The notes under the pieces: generated by a model
Told to the model about the DNA's origin: nothing
What the model saw: only the letters and a program-made list of their open reading frames with translations
The model's database searches: none
Position numbers and translations under genes: made by a program
Source: Micromonospora okii
Lineage (GTDB): Bacteria > Actinomycetota > Actinomycetes > Mycobacteriales > Micromonosporaceae
Direction: 5' to 3'
Assembly (NCBI RefSeq): GCF_020884795.1
Contig: NZ_BBZF01000020.1
Coordinates: forward strand, 102,812 to 166,811
Length of the DNA: 64,000 nucleotides
Shown here: piece after piece, positions 42,608 through 51,146 of the stretch
Position numbering within the stretch: the stretch's first letter is position 1
Layout: each line of letters starts with the position of its first letter

Positions 42608-43335
42608 ACGGCCCGCGAGGGACGGCCGACGTGACGGGGGGACGGGCGATGGGCGAGGGCGCGACGACGGCACGGCCGGTGCGGATCCTGCTCGCCGACG
42701 ACCAGCCGCTGCTGCGCACCGGCTTCCGGATGGTGCTGGGCTGCGAGGACGACCTGGACATCGTCGCCGAGGCCGCCGACGGCGTGGAGGCGGTGGAGCT
42801 GTCGCGCCGGCTGCTGCCCGACGTGGTGCTGATGGACATCCGGATGCCCCGGATGGACGGGGTGGCGGCGACCCGGGCCATCGTCGACGCCCGGTTGCCG
42901 GTGCGGGTGCTGATCCTGACGACGTTCGACCTCGACGAGTACGTGGTGGGGGCGCTGCGCGCCGGGGCCAGCGGCTTCCTGGCCAAGGACGTGCCGGCGG
43001 AGGACCTGGTGACGGCGATCCGCACGGTCGCCGCCGGGGAGGCCGTGGTGGCCCCGCGCATCCTCAGGCGGCTGCTGGACCGCTTCGCCGACGTGCTGCC
43101 CGACCCGGCGGCCACCCCGCCGAAGGCGCTGAGCACGCTCACCGAACGCGAGCGGGAGGTGCTCGTGCACGTGGCCCGGGGGCTGTCCAACGCGGAGATC
43201 GCGCGGGCGCTGACGGTCAGCGAGACCACCGTCAAGACCCACGTCGGGCACGTGCTGACCAAGCTGGGGCTGCGCGACCGGGTGCAGGCCGTGGTGCTGG
43301 CGTACGAGTCGGGCCTGGTGCGGCCCCGGGGGTGA
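42604..43335 (+). CDS. NarL/LuxR-family response regulator
   Basis: 243 aa from the coupled GTG 42604; ATG 42649 with GGGGGA upstream is an equally plausible start (228 aa). Receiver domain RILLADDQPLLRTGFRMVL with phospho-acceptor Asp78 in VVLMDIRMPRMDG and the conserved Lys in GFLAKDVPAE. C-terminal LuxR helix-turn-helix: LTEREREVLVHVARGLSNAEIARALTVSETTVKTH. Partner of the preceding kinase; the palindrome at 43484-43499 is a candidate target. Confidence 0.94.
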   Translation: MNGPRGTADVTGGRAMGEGATTARPVRILLADDQPLLRTGFRMVLGCEDDLDIVAEAADGVEAVELSRRLLPDVVLMDIRMPRMDGVAATRAIVDARLPVRVLILTTFDLDEYVVGALRAGASGFLAKDVPAEDLVTAIRTVAAGEAVVAPRILRRLLDRFADVLPDPAATPPKALSTLTEREREVLVHVARGLSNAEIARALTVSETTVKTHVGHVLTKLGLRDRVQAVVLAYESGLVRPRG

Positions 43336-43648
43336 GCCCTGGCGGCGCCGCGCCCGCCGTCACCGGCGCGGCGGTGATCGTCATCCACCGTGACCGGCGG
43401 TGAGGCGCTGGGGGTCTGGTCCTGGACTGCCGCCGGTCCCGGCGGCCACGCCCGGGCACGCCGCTCAACATGGTCGGAAACGGTCAGGGTGAACCCTGAG
43501 CCGTCCTCCGGGGCGACCCGCAGCGGGAAATCCGCCACCGCTCCGTCCCGAGTCGGACGGATCGGCGACACCGGTCACCGAGGATGAGGACATGCCGCAC
43601 CGGTCAGCGGGGGCGGTGCGGAATCAGCCAGACGGAAGAGGTGGACAG
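43336..43648. promoter_or_regulatory. Regulatory gap between two-component system and ABC exporter
   Basis: 313 bases without a credible gene. It contains the palindrome at 43484-43499 and the promoter region for the ABC operon. GGAAGAGG lies just before the ATPase start. Confidence 0.5.
43484..43499 (+). promoter_or_regulatory. Perfect 16-bp palindrome, candidate response-regulator operator
   Basis: TCAGGGTGAACCCTGA: two 7-base arms with a 2-base spacer, about 150 bases before the ABC ATPase start. Dimeric NarL-type regulators bind sites of this size. Confidence 0.55.
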
Positions 43649-44425
43649 GTGACCGCCACGGTAGGCCGCGAGGCACGGGCCGCAGCCCGCGCGAGCGACG
43701 TGTGGAAGGTGTACGGCAGCGGCGAGGCGCAGGTCGTCGCGCTGCGGGGGGTGAGCGCCGAGTTCGAACGGGGCCGGTTCACCGCGATCATGGGCCCGTC
43801 CGGGTCGGGCAAGTCGACGCTGATGCACTGCCTGGCGGGCCTGGACTCGGTCACCCGGGGGACGGTGTCGATCGGCGACACCACCGTGACCGGCCTCGGC
43901 GACGCCGGGCTGACGAACCTGCGCCGGGACAAGGTGGGCTTCATCTTCCAGCAGTTCAATCTGCTGCCCACGCTGACGGCGAAGGAGAACATCCTGCTGC
44001 CGATGTCGATCGCCGGCCGCCGGCCGGACCCGGCCTGGTACGACACCGTGATCGACACGGTCGGCCTGCGCGCCCGGCTCGACCACCGCCCGGCGCAGCT
44101 CTCCGGCGGTCAGCAGCAGCGGGTGGCGTGCGCCCGGGCGCTGGTGGCCCGCCCCGAGGTGATCTTCGCCGACGAGCCGACCGGCAACCTCGACTCCCGC
44201 TCCGGCGCGGAGGTGCTGAACTTCCTGCGCAACTCGGTGCGCGAGCACGGCCAGACGATCGTCATGGTCACCCACGACCCGACCGCGGCCGCGTACGCCG
44301 ACCGGGTGGTCTTCCTCGCCGACGGGGAGATCGTCTCGGAGCTGATCGAGCCGACCGCCGACACGGTGCTGGACACCATGAAGAAGCTCGACGTCCCGGC
44401 GGCCACCGAGGTGGGGAACCCGTGA
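43649..44425 (+). CDS. MacB/LolD-type ABC transporter ATP-binding protein
   Basis: 258 aa. Walker A GPSGSGKSTLMH, Q-loop FIFQQFNLLPTLTA, signature LSGGQQQRVACARAL, Walker B VIFADEPTGNLDSR and the H-loop VTHDPTAAAYADRV. This subfamily powers FtsX-type permeases that move antimicrobials, lipoproteins or peptides without a transport channel. GTG 43649 is supported by the upstream purine-rich run and by where similarity begins. The stop overlaps a minicistron start (GTGA). Confidence 0.94.
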   Translation: MTATVGREARAAARASDVWKVYGSGEAQVVALRGVSAEFERGRFTAIMGPSGSGKSTLMHCLAGLDSVTRGTVSIGDTTVTGLGDAGLTNLRRDKVGFIFQQFNLLPTLTAKENILLPMSIAGRRPDPAWYDTVIDTVGLRARLDHRPAQLSGGQQQRVACARALVARPEVIFADEPTGNLDSRSGAEVLNFLRNSVREHGQTIVMVTHDPTAAAYADRVVFLADGEIVSELIEPTADTVLDTMKKLDVPAATEVGNP

Positions 44426-44478
44426 GCGCGAGGAACGAGCGCAGCGAGTCCCGCAGTCGCGAACAAAGGAAGCACTAA
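44422..44478 (+). CDS. 18-codon minicistron linking ABC ATPase and permease
   Basis: GTG 44422 overlaps the ATPase stop (GTGA) and the TAA at 44476-44478 overlaps the permease ATG (TAATG). The peptide is highly charged: VSARNERSESRSREQRKH. The DNA (GAACGAGCGCAGCGAG and CCGCAGTCGCGAAC) looks like a short dispersed sequence of this group of organisms, which from memory recurs at coupled gene junctions. It could carry ribosomes from one gene to the next, or be a spacer repeat. It contains AAAGGAAG, which also serves as the permease ribosome binding site. Confidence 0.45.
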   Translation: MSARNERSESRSREQRKH

Positions 44479-47039
44479 TGCTCCGGGCCACCCTCAAGAG
44501 CCTGTTGGCGCGCAAGGTGCGCCTGATCCTCTCCGGCCTGGCCGTGGTGCTCGGCGTCATGTTCGTCTCCGGCGCCTTCGTGCTCACCGACACCCTCGGC
44601 CGGTCCTTCGACGCGGTCTTCGCCGACGCGTACGCGGGCGTCGACGTCAGCGTCGCCGCCAAGCCGAAGGTCACGGTGGGCGAGGCGGAGGGCGACCAGG
44701 TCGCCCCCGCGTTCCCGGCCGACGTGGTGGGCCGGGTCCGGGCGGTGCCCGGCGTGGCCGAGGCCACCGGCGTGGTCAGCGCCGACGGCGCGCGGCTCAT
44801 CGGCAGCAACGGCAAGGTGGTCACCTCGCTCGGCCCGCCCCAGCTCGGCCAGAACTGGACCGGCGAGAGCGACCTGGTGGAGCTGCGCCAGGGGCGCGCG
44901 CCGCAGGCCGACGACGAGATCGTGGTCAACGTGGCCCTTGCGACGGCCGCCAAGGTCGAGGTGGGCGACCGGGTCGGCGCGCTGACCGCGTTCGAGTCCA
45001 AGCGCCGCGACTTCACCCTGGTCGGCCTGTTCGGCTACAGCGGCGGCCGGGACTCCGTCGGCGGGGCGCACGAGATCGGGTTCACCACCCCGGCCGCGCA
45101 GCGGCTGATGCTCGGCAAGCCCGACACGTTCAACAGCGTGACGGTGCGGGCCGCCGGCGGGTTGACCCCGGAGGCGCTGCGCGACGACCTGGCCCGGGCG
45201 CTCGGCCCGCAGTACGAGGTCAAGACCGGCGAGCAGCTCTCCGCCGACGCCGCCGCCAGCTTCAAGGAGGGGCTGTCGTTCTTCAACAAGGTGCTGCTCG
45301 GCTTCGCCGCGGTGGCGCTGCTGGTCGGCACGTTCCTGATCCTCAACACGTTCTCGATCATCGTGGCGCAGCGGACCCGGGAGCTGGCCCTGATGCGGGC
45401 CATCGGGGCCAGCGGGCGGCAGATCATCGGCTCGGTGGTGCTGGAGGCCCTCGCGGTCGGGCTGATCGCCTCGGTCCTCGGCCTCGGCGCGGGCATCGGG
45501 GTGGGCGCGCTGCTGGCCTGGGCGTTCGGCACGTTCGCCGGCGGGCTGGCGCTGGCCGGGCTGGGCGTGCCGCCGGCCGCCGTGGTCAGCGCCTTCGCGG
45601 TCGGCATGCTGATCACCGTGGTGGCGGCGCTGCTGCCGGCGCTGCGGGCCGCCCGCATCCCGCCGATCGCGGCGATGCAGGACGTGGCCACCCCGGACCG
45701 GCCGCTGACCCGGATCACCGTCTCCGGCGCGGTGGTCACCGCCGTCGGCGGCGCGTTGCTGGCGGTGGGGCTGACCGGGAACGCCGGCGGCGGCACGCTG
45801 CCGGTGATCCTGGGCGGGGTGCTGTTCGCGTTCATCGGGGTGGCGCTGCTGACGCCGCTGCTCAGCCGGCCGGTGGTGTCCCTGCTCGGCGGGTTGTTCG
45901 CCTGGTCGGTGCCGGGCCGGCTGGGCCGGCTCAACTCGGGGCGCAACCCGCGCCGCACGGCCATCACCGCCGCCGCCCTGATGGTCGGCATCGCCCTGGT
46001 CACCGGGGTGACGGTGATCCTCGACTCGGCCAAGTCCAGCATCGCGAAGACGGCGGAGAGCACCCTCGACGCGCAGTTGGTGATCTCCGGGGCGCAGACC
46101 GGGCCGAGGCAGCCGGTGTTCGACCCGGCGGTGGTCGACCGGGCCGCCGAGGTGCCGGGGGTGAACACCGTGGTGGGCATCTACAACGACAACGCGGTCG
46201 TCGACGGCGGCCGGATGAGGTACGTGGTCGCGCTGACCGACCTGGCCGCGATGGGGCAGATCTTCCACGCCACCGCGCAGGCGGGCACGATCGCCACGCT
46301 ACGGCCGGACCAGGTGGCGCTGAGCGTCTCCGGCGCGAAGGAACTGGGCAAGTCGGTGGGTGACCGGCTGACCGCCCAGTTCGCCCGGAGCGAGGGCTCG
46401 CACACGTACACCGTGACGGCGGTCCTGCCCGACGACCGGTCCATCGGGTCGATCATGCTGCCGCGGGGGGCCGGGGCGGAGTTCACCAGCCCGCAGCCGT
46501 TCTCCGCGCTGGTGCAGCTCACCCCGGGCACGGCCGTGTCGCAGGTGCAGCCGCGGCTGGAGGCGCTGGTCGCGGACAACCCCGAGGTGTCGGTGGCCGA
46601 CCGGGCCAGCTTCATCGAGCAGCAGACCAGCGGCTTCGACACGCTGCTCACAATGATCCAGATCCTGCTGGCGTTGGCCATCGTGATCGCCGTGCTCGGC
46701 ATCGTCAACACCCTGGCCCTGTCGGTGCTGGAGCGGACCCGGGAGCTGGGCCTGCTGCGGGCGATCGGGCTGCGCCGGGCGCAGACCATGCGGATGATCA
46801 CCGTGGAGGCGGTGGTGATCTCCGTCTTCGGCGCGCTGCTCGGCATCGTCGTCGGCGCCGGCCTCGGCGCGGCGGTGGTCCGGGCGCTGCGCGACGAGGG
46901 CATCACCGACCTGGTGCTGCCCTGGTCCCAGATCGGGGTCTTCCTCGGCCTGGCCGCGCTGGTCGGGGTGGTCGCGGCGGCCCTGCCGGCGGTCCGCGCC
47001 GCCCGGCTCAACGTCCTGGGCGCGATCGCCCACGACTGA
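44478..47039 (+). CDS. FtsX/MacB-type ABC transporter permease, two FtsX repeats
   Basis: 853 aa. N-terminal membrane helix (VRLILSGLAVVLGVMFVSGAF), an extracellular MacB core domain, a first FtsX block of three helices (about 270-400, LALMRAIGASGRQIIGSVVLEAL), a fourth helix pair near 420-480, a second extracellular domain and a final FtsX block (LGLLRAIGLRRAQTMRMITVEAV). This 10-TM layout is usual in actinomycetes. Works with the preceding ATPase as a mechanotransmission exporter, probably in envelope stress or antibiotic resistance under the upstream two-component system. Confidence 0.94.
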   Translation: MLRATLKSLLARKVRLILSGLAVVLGVMFVSGAFVLTDTLGRSFDAVFADAYAGVDVSVAAKPKVTVGEAEGDQVAPAFPADVVGRVRAVPGVAEATGVVSADGARLIGSNGKVVTSLGPPQLGQNWTGESDLVELRQGRAPQADDEIVVNVALATAAKVEVGDRVGALTAFESKRRDFTLVGLFGYSGGRDSVGGAHEIGFTTPAAQRLMLGKPDTFNSVTVRAAGGLTPEALRDDLARALGPQYEVKTGEQLSADAAASFKEGLSFFNKVLLGFAAVALLVGTFLILNTFSIIVAQRTRELALMRAIGASGRQIIGSVVLEALAVGLIASVLGLGAGIGVGALLAWAFGTFAGGLALAGLGVPPAAVVSAFAVGMLITVVAALLPALRAARIPPIAAMQDVATPDRPLTRITVSGAVVTAVGGALLAVGLTGNAGGGTLPVILGGVLFAFIGVALLTPLLSRPVVSLLGGLFAWSVPGRLGRLNSGRNPRRTAITAAALMVGIALVTGVTVILDSAKSSIAKTAESTLDAQLVISGAQTGPRQPVFDPAVVDRAAEVPGVNTVVGIYNDNAVVDGGRMRYVVALTDLAAMGQIFHATAQAGTIATLRPDQVALSVSGAKELGKSVGDRLTAQFARSEGSHTYTVTAVLPDDRSIGSIMLPRGAGAEFTSPQPFSALVQLTPGTAVSQVQPRLEALVADNPEVSVADRASFIEQQTSGFDTLLTMIQILLALAIVIAVLGIVNTLALSVLERTRELGLLRAIGLRRAQTMRMITVEAVVISVFGALLGIVVGAGLGAAVVRALRDEGITDLVLPWSQIGVFLGLAALVGVVAAALPAVRAARLNVLGAIAHD

Positions 47040-47045
47040 GCTGGG

Positions 47046-47099
47046 TAAGGAAGGGCCCCCTGTTAACGCATTCTGCATAGCAGGGGGCCCCTGTTAACG
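47046..47099 (+). repeat. AAGGAAGGGCCCC-type intergenic repeat, copy 1 (terminator)
   Basis: Begins AAGGAAGGGCCCCCTGTTAA just after the permease stop. GGGCCCCCTG and CAGGGGGCCC form a 10-bp stem with an 18-base loop, and CCCTGTTAACGC follows each arm. The same family occurs, inverted, at 60548-60598. It lies between convergent genes and probably terminates both. Confidence 0.8.
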
Positions 47100-47120
47100 C
47101 ACCGCCGGCGCGGTGGCCCG

Positions 47121-47789
47121 TCAGGCGGGCGGCTCGCCCAGCAGGGCCGCGAGCAGCTCCAGGTCCACGCCGGTCAGGCTCTCCCGCTGGTGTACGCCGT
47201 CGGTCGGCGCGATCGGCACCTCCAGCGGCACGGCCAGCACGGCGGCACCGGCGGCCAGGGCGCTCGCCACCCCGGTCGGCGAGTCCTCGATCGCCACGCA
47301 CCGGGCGATCGGCACGCCGAGCAGCCGGGCGGCCGTCAGGTACGGCTCCGGGTGCGGCTTGGCGGCGTCCACCTCGTCGCCGCAGACCACCGCGTCGAAG
47401 CTGTCCCGGCCCAGGGTGTCCAGCGCCACCTCGACCACCGGCCGGCCGCTGGAGGTGACCAAAGCCGTCGGGATCCCCGCCACGCGGACCGCCCGCAGCA
47501 GCGCCAACGCGCCCGGACGCCAGCGCAGCCCGCTGCGGAACAACTCCAGGATCCGGGCGTCGATCCACGCGGCGCTGGCCAGCGGGTCACGATCGGGCTG
47601 ACCGAGGTCGGCGTGCATGATGCGCATCGACTCGGCCATGCTGGTGCCGGTCATCGCCCGGCGGGCGGCGTCGGAGAGGGTGCCGCCGTACTCGGCCGCG
47701 AGCTCGCGCAGCGCGACGTCCCACAGCTTCTCACTGTCGATCAGGGTGCCGTCCATGTCGAAGAGCACGGCGGCGGGATGGGTGCTCAG
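47121..47789 (-). CDS. HAD-family phosphatase (beta-phosphoglucomutase-like)
   Basis: 222 aa from CTG 47789. HAD motif I VLFDMDGTLID (nucleophile Asp), motif II LVTSSGRP, motif III Lys in DAAKPHPEPY and motif IV AIEDSPTGVASALAAG. The alpha-helical cap (subfamily IA) follows motif I. No ATG/GTG/TTG exists near the N-terminus; CTG 47789 is preceded by GGAGG with a five-base gap, so a rare CTG start is likely. GTG 47891 would add about 34 non-homologous residues. A sugar-phosphate substrate is probable. Confidence 0.87.
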   Translation of the reverse strand: MSTHPAAVLFDMDGTLIDSEKLWDVALRELAAEYGGTLSDAARRAMTGTSMAESMRIMHADLGQPDRDPLASAAWIDARILELFRSGLRWRPGALALLRAVRVAGIPTALVTSSGRPVVEVALDTLGRDSFDAVVCGDEVDAAKPHPEPYLTAARLLGVPIARCVAIEDSPTGVASALAAGAAVLAVPLEVPIAPTDGVHQRESLTGVDLELLAALLGEPPA

Positions 47790-47893
47790 CGGGTCCTCCA
47801 GGCGTCGTCCGGTCGGCCCGATCCTTTCAGCCGGCCCGCCGTCGGCGGGGCCCGGACCCGGCCGGGGTGACGCGATCGACTCCGGCGGCACGG

Positions 47894-48640
47894 TCAGCCC
47901 AGGTCGCAGGCCGACAGCCCCTTCTCGTACCCCCGGAAGAAGGAGTCGGTGCGCTGCTCGGCGGTGCCGTGCGCCCCCTCGGCGAACCACGGCTGGTCGG
48001 GGTCGTCGCCGACGGCGAGCAGCCCCTCCCGGAACTCCTCCAGGTCGCCGTCCTCCAGCGTCAACTGCCGGGATCGGATCGACCCGCCGAGGTACGCCCC
48101 GGCCATGCAGTCGGCCTGCAACTCCTGCTGGATGGTGAAGGAGTAGCGGATGCCGAGGCGCACCTGCACCCCGTGGGCGTACTCGTGGCCCAGCAGGTAG
48201 TACAGGAACGCGTCGCCGACCTGGCGGAACGCCGCCACCGACCACCTGACGTCGTAGGCGATGAAGTCGCCCGCCGAGCAGTACACCGCGTTGTTGCGGG
48301 GCAGCGCCTGCCCGCCGCAGGAGACCTCGCCCTCCCGCTGGTACGGCACGACGCGCCGGATCGGCTGGAACCGCCGGCCGGAGGCCCGGAACTGCTCGGC
48401 CCAGTAGACCTCGGCCTTCTCCACCGCGACCGCGAAGTCCTCCTTGAACTCGGCGACGCTGGTGCTGCCGTCGGCGCGGGTGCGCTCCGCGCCCGGCGCG
48501 GCGGACTGCCGGGGCGGCTCGGGGCGGGACTGCGGCCCGCTCTCGCTCACCCCGCCGACGACGCAGCCGCCGGCCAGCACCATCGCGGCCACGAGGCCGG
48601 CCAGCGGGCCTCGCGGCCGACGTACCCAGCGTGCCGTCAC
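47894..48640 (-). CDS. Neutral zinc metallopeptidase lipoprotein (YpfJ-like)
   Basis: 248 aa. Signal peptide with lipobox VLAGGC, then a disordered Pro/Ser linker and the catalytic domain with FLYYLLGHEYAHGVQVRLG (HExxH) and QQELQADCMAGAYLGG (third ligand Glu), typical of the putative neutral zinc metallopeptidase family. GTG 48640 has GGGAGG four bases upstream; ATG 48658 is an alternative. Exported and membrane-anchored; substrates unknown. The HAD gene follows closely. Confidence 0.88.
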   Translation of the reverse strand: MTARWVRRPRGPLAGLVAAMVLAGGCVVGGVSESGPQSRPEPPRQSAAPGAERTRADGSTSVAEFKEDFAVAVEKAEVYWAEQFRASGRRFQPIRRVVPYQREGEVSCGGQALPRNNAVYCSAGDFIAYDVRWSVAAFRQVGDAFLYYLLGHEYAHGVQVRLGIRYSFTIQQELQADCMAGAYLGGSIRSRQLTLEDGDLEEFREGLLAVGDDPDQPWFAEGAHGTAEQRTDSFFRGYEKGLSACDLG

Positions 48641-48778
48641 AGCGCCTCCCCGGCTCATCCCCGCCGGTGCTGTACCCCGGCGCAAGTTCGATCATGCCGA
48701 TCGGCCGCGCCGGGGGCCATCCCCCGCCGGTGGCGGTCCGGGACCGCCGGGCCCTTCCACCGGCAGGCCGGGACCGCG

Positions 48779-48831
48779 GGGGTCGCGGGCGGCGACGGGC
48801 CCCGACCGCCAGGGGTCGCGGGCGGCGACGG
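48779..48831. repeat. 20-bp direct repeat after the cation exchanger gene
   Basis: GGGGTCGCGGGCGGCGACGG at 48779-48798 and 48812-48831, ending exactly at the exchanger stop. Short, non-coding; significance unknown. Confidence 0.7.
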
Positions 48832-49935
48832 TCAGGGGCTCGCCGCGAGGAAGACGAACGCGGCCATCAGGACCAGGTGTACCCCGCCCTGGAGCAGGGT
48901 GGCCCGGCCCGGCACCACGGTCAGCACGCCCGTGACGACGGTCAGCGCCAGCAGCGTCATCTGGGTGCCACCCAGCCCGAGCAGCAGCGGCCCGTCGAGC
49001 CAGATGGACGCCAGCGCTATGGCCGGGATGGTCAGGCCGATGCTGGCCATGGCCGAGCCGAGGGCCAGATTGAGGCTGATCTGCACCCGGTCCCGGCGGG
49101 CGGCGCGGGCCGCGGCGAGGGTCTCGGGCAGCAGCACCAGCAGCGCGATGACCACGCCGACGAACGACTGCGGCAGGTTCGCGGCCCTCACCCCGGCCTC
49201 GATGGCCGGCGACACCGTCTTCGCGAGGCCCACCACGGCGATGAGCGCCACCAGCAGCAGCCCCACGCTGGCCAGGGCCGCCCGGGTCGACGGCGGGTCG
49301 GCGTGCCCGTCGCCGTCGGCGTCGACCACCGTCCCGTCGGCGCGTACGGGCAGGAAGTAGTCGCGGTGCCGGCCGGTCTGCACCAGCACGAACAGCCCGT
49401 ACAGGGCCAGGGAGGCCACGGCGGCGAAGGTGAGCTGGGCCGAGGAGAACTGCGGGCCGGGCCGGCTCGTGAAGGTCGGCACCACCAGGCTCAGGGTGGC
49501 GAGGGTGGCGACGGTGGCCAACGCCCCGCCGGTGCCCTCCGAATTGAACACCGCCACCCGACGGCGCAGCGCCCCGAGCAGCAGGGAAAGCCCGAGTATG
49601 CCGTTACAGGTGATCATGACGGCGGCGAAGACCGTGTCCCGGGCCAGCGACCGGGTCTCCTCCCCGCCGCTGATCATCAGCGTGACGATCAGGGCCACCT
49701 CGATCACCGTGACCGCCACCGCGAGCACGAGCGAGCCGAACGGCTCTCCCACCTTGTGGGCGACCACCTCGGCGTGGTGGACGGCCGCGAGCACCGCCCC
49801 GGCCAGGAAGGCGGCCACCGCCACCACGGCTAACCCGGAGAGTTCCCTCCCCCACGTCAGGGCCAGGACGACCACGGCGAGCACAGGCACGACGAGGGTC
49901 CAGTCGGTGACGCGCGAGCGAATCAGGGCAGCCAT
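48832..49935 (-). CDS. Calcium/proton (ChaA-type) cation antiporter
   Basis: 367 aa membrane protein with about eleven helices in two homologous halves. The alpha repeats show the acidic pocket: EPFGSLVLAVAVTVIEVALI and LLPETLAAARAARRDRVQISLNLALGSAMASIGLTIP. An acidic loop (DGTVVDADGDGHADPP) in the middle could bind Ca2+. It exchanges Ca2+, Na+ or K+ for protons. ATG 49935 gives a standard N-terminus. Transcribed away from the small HGT-like patch to its right. Confidence 0.9.
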   Translation of the reverse strand: MAALIRSRVTDWTLVVPVLAVVVLALTWGRELSGLAVVAVAAFLAGAVLAAVHHAEVVAHKVGEPFGSLVLAVAVTVIEVALIVTLMISGGEETRSLARDTVFAAVMITCNGILGLSLLLGALRRRVAVFNSEGTGGALATVATLATLSLVVPTFTSRPGPQFSSAQLTFAAVASLALYGLFVLVQTGRHRDYFLPVRADGTVVDADGDGHADPPSTRAALASVGLLLVALIAVVGLAKTVSPAIEAGVRAANLPQSFVGVVIALLVLLPETLAAARAARRDRVQISLNLALGSAMASIGLTIPAIALASIWLDGPLLLGLGGTQMTLLALTVVTGVLTVVPGRATLLQGGVHLVLMAAFVFLAASP

Positions 49936-49961
49936 GGCGCCAACCCTGCCAGAATTCTCGA

Positions 49962-50250
49962 TCACCGCCCACAAGCTGGGACGATATCGAGGCATACGAC
50001 TTCCCGTTCTCGCAGCCACGGACCGGGCGTCCCGACCCTGCTTGCAAGCTCTGGACGCTCCATCCGGGCGTATCCGCGCCCGCCCCTGACGGCGGGGTTG
50101 ATCCGAAGCCATCCCTGCTTGGCCTCCGCGTTCGGCTCTGTTGCTGTCAGGGCTGCTGCCGCGTTCCGGTTGAGACCAGCACAATGGCCGCGTTGGCTCG
50201 TGTGACCTCTGCGTCGGGCACGGGTCAGGCACGCGAACGAGGACGGTTGG
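49962..50250 (-). pseudogene. Degenerate segment, possibly a mobile-element remnant
   Basis: This stretch is less GC-biased than the surroundings. Read on the minus strand it gives a short open frame without start signals (GWLRINPAVRGGRGYARMER and ELASRVGTPGPWLRERE). Its DNA has the hairpin CCCCGCC-GTCA-GGGGCGG (50084-50101 region). It recalls the 3' ends of actinobacterial TnpB-type elements, but I cannot confirm this by eye. No transposase domain or terminal repeat is present. Confidence 0.3.
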
Positions 50251-50274
50251 CTTCCCGGGTGAGAGGCTGAACGC

Positions 50275-50553
50275 GTGGGACTGAACAAGGAGATCGCAGC
50301 GCCGCTTGCCGACGCGCGTCTCGCGCAATGGCGACGCATCGGCTATGGCGAGTGGCGCGCGATGCTCGACGACAAGGACGTACGCCAAGTCGTCGGCAAG
50401 GATGGCAAGAGGTACAGCGTGGTCAGCTACGCCCTTGATGACGGCGACGGATGTGTCCGCATGTCGGTGGCTGTGGATGACGGGGGCTGGTCGACGTTCG
50501 CACCGCTAGTCCGCGACGAGATCATGAGGCCGGATGGCACGTTCGTCGAGTGA
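50275..50553 (+). CDS. Small hypothetical protein
   Basis: 92 aa from GTG 50275, with GAGAGG seven bases upstream. Sequence looks like a compact soluble domain (RLAQWRRIGYGEWRAMLDDKDV, GKRYSVVSYALDDGDG, RMSVAVDDGGWSTFAPL). Codon usage is less G/C-biased than neighbours. No family recognised. It lies in a patch with other orphan frames, suggesting recent acquisition. Confidence 0.6.
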   Translation: MGLNKEIAAPLADARLAQWRRIGYGEWRAMLDDKDVRQVVGKDGKRYSVVSYALDDGDGCVRMSVAVDDGGWSTFAPLVRDEIMRPDGTFVE

Positions 50554-50699
50554 CCTCTGCTGCGAGAGACCGACCACGACCGCCTGACTTGCCGGCGGTA
50601 AGCCTGCTAGTTGTTCGAACGACCCTGATGGTCCATGGTCGTCCCTTGATGTTCACCCCGTAGTTCACTCAGTCAGGCACCCTCGTACGTCCGTTCGGT
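50554..50699. other. Short AT-richer gap between two orphan genes
   Basis: 146 bases between convergent small genes; no strong hairpin or repeat seen. Confidence 0.3.
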
Positions 50700-51011
50700 C
50701 TACACCAGTTCGGTCTCCCAATCTTCGAATGGCGGCTCGACGACGTAGCTCGGGTCACAGTGTCGACGTACGTATTGAGCTGCCCGGTACATGGCGTCTC
50801 CAGCGTTGGTAACGCTGCCGTCAGGCTGCACGTCGAGCACGTTCGTGAAGATCGCGAAGACTTGTTCGAGTGGTGACCCGAACTGCATGAGGGCCGACCG
50901 GTAGTCGATGCCGTCGAGAAGCTCGACATCAAGGGTGCCGTTTGCGATGTAGAACGCGAAGTACCGACAAGTCGACCGAACGTCCTCGGGGAGTTGGCTC
51001 ACCCCGGGCAT
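50700..51011 (-). CDS. Small hypothetical protein
   Basis: 103 aa from ATG 51011. Balanced composition (TCRYFAFYIANGTLDVELLD, SPLEQVFAIFTNVLDVQPDG) and codons less GC-biased than the core genome suggest a real, probably acquired gene. It resembles small immunity- or helper-type proteins in size and acidity (C-terminus PPFEDWETELV), but no family is recognised and the convergent neighbour is equally unknown. Confidence 0.58.
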   Translation of the reverse strand: MPGVSQLPEDVRSTCRYFAFYIANGTLDVELLDGIDYRSALMQFGSPLEQVFAIFTNVLDVQPDGSVTNAGDAMYRAAQYVRRHCDPSYVVEPPFEDWETELV

Positions 51012-51146
51012 CTTGGCAGACTCGCATCCCTACCCGCCGCGCCATCGACGCCGCCTTCGGGCACAGCCCGACGAGCCCCGACGGCCTGGTGACGGCCCAG
51101 AGAGCCGCCGGGGCGACGTTTGCGCAGGTCAAGCAGGTTTACAGCG
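51012..51146 (+). pseudogene. Possible gene remnant next to metH
   Basis: A plus-strand frame without a start signal (AIDAAFGHSPTSPDGLVTAQ then a TFAQVKQVYSVTWR end) runs to TGA 51160, overlapping the metH tail. Looks like the 3' end of a truncated gene; identity unknown. Confidence 0.25.

Noticed and set aside
50554..50699. tRNA-like GTTCGAACGACCC segment
   Set aside because: Resembles a T-arm by chance; no acceptor or anticodon stem could be drawn around it.
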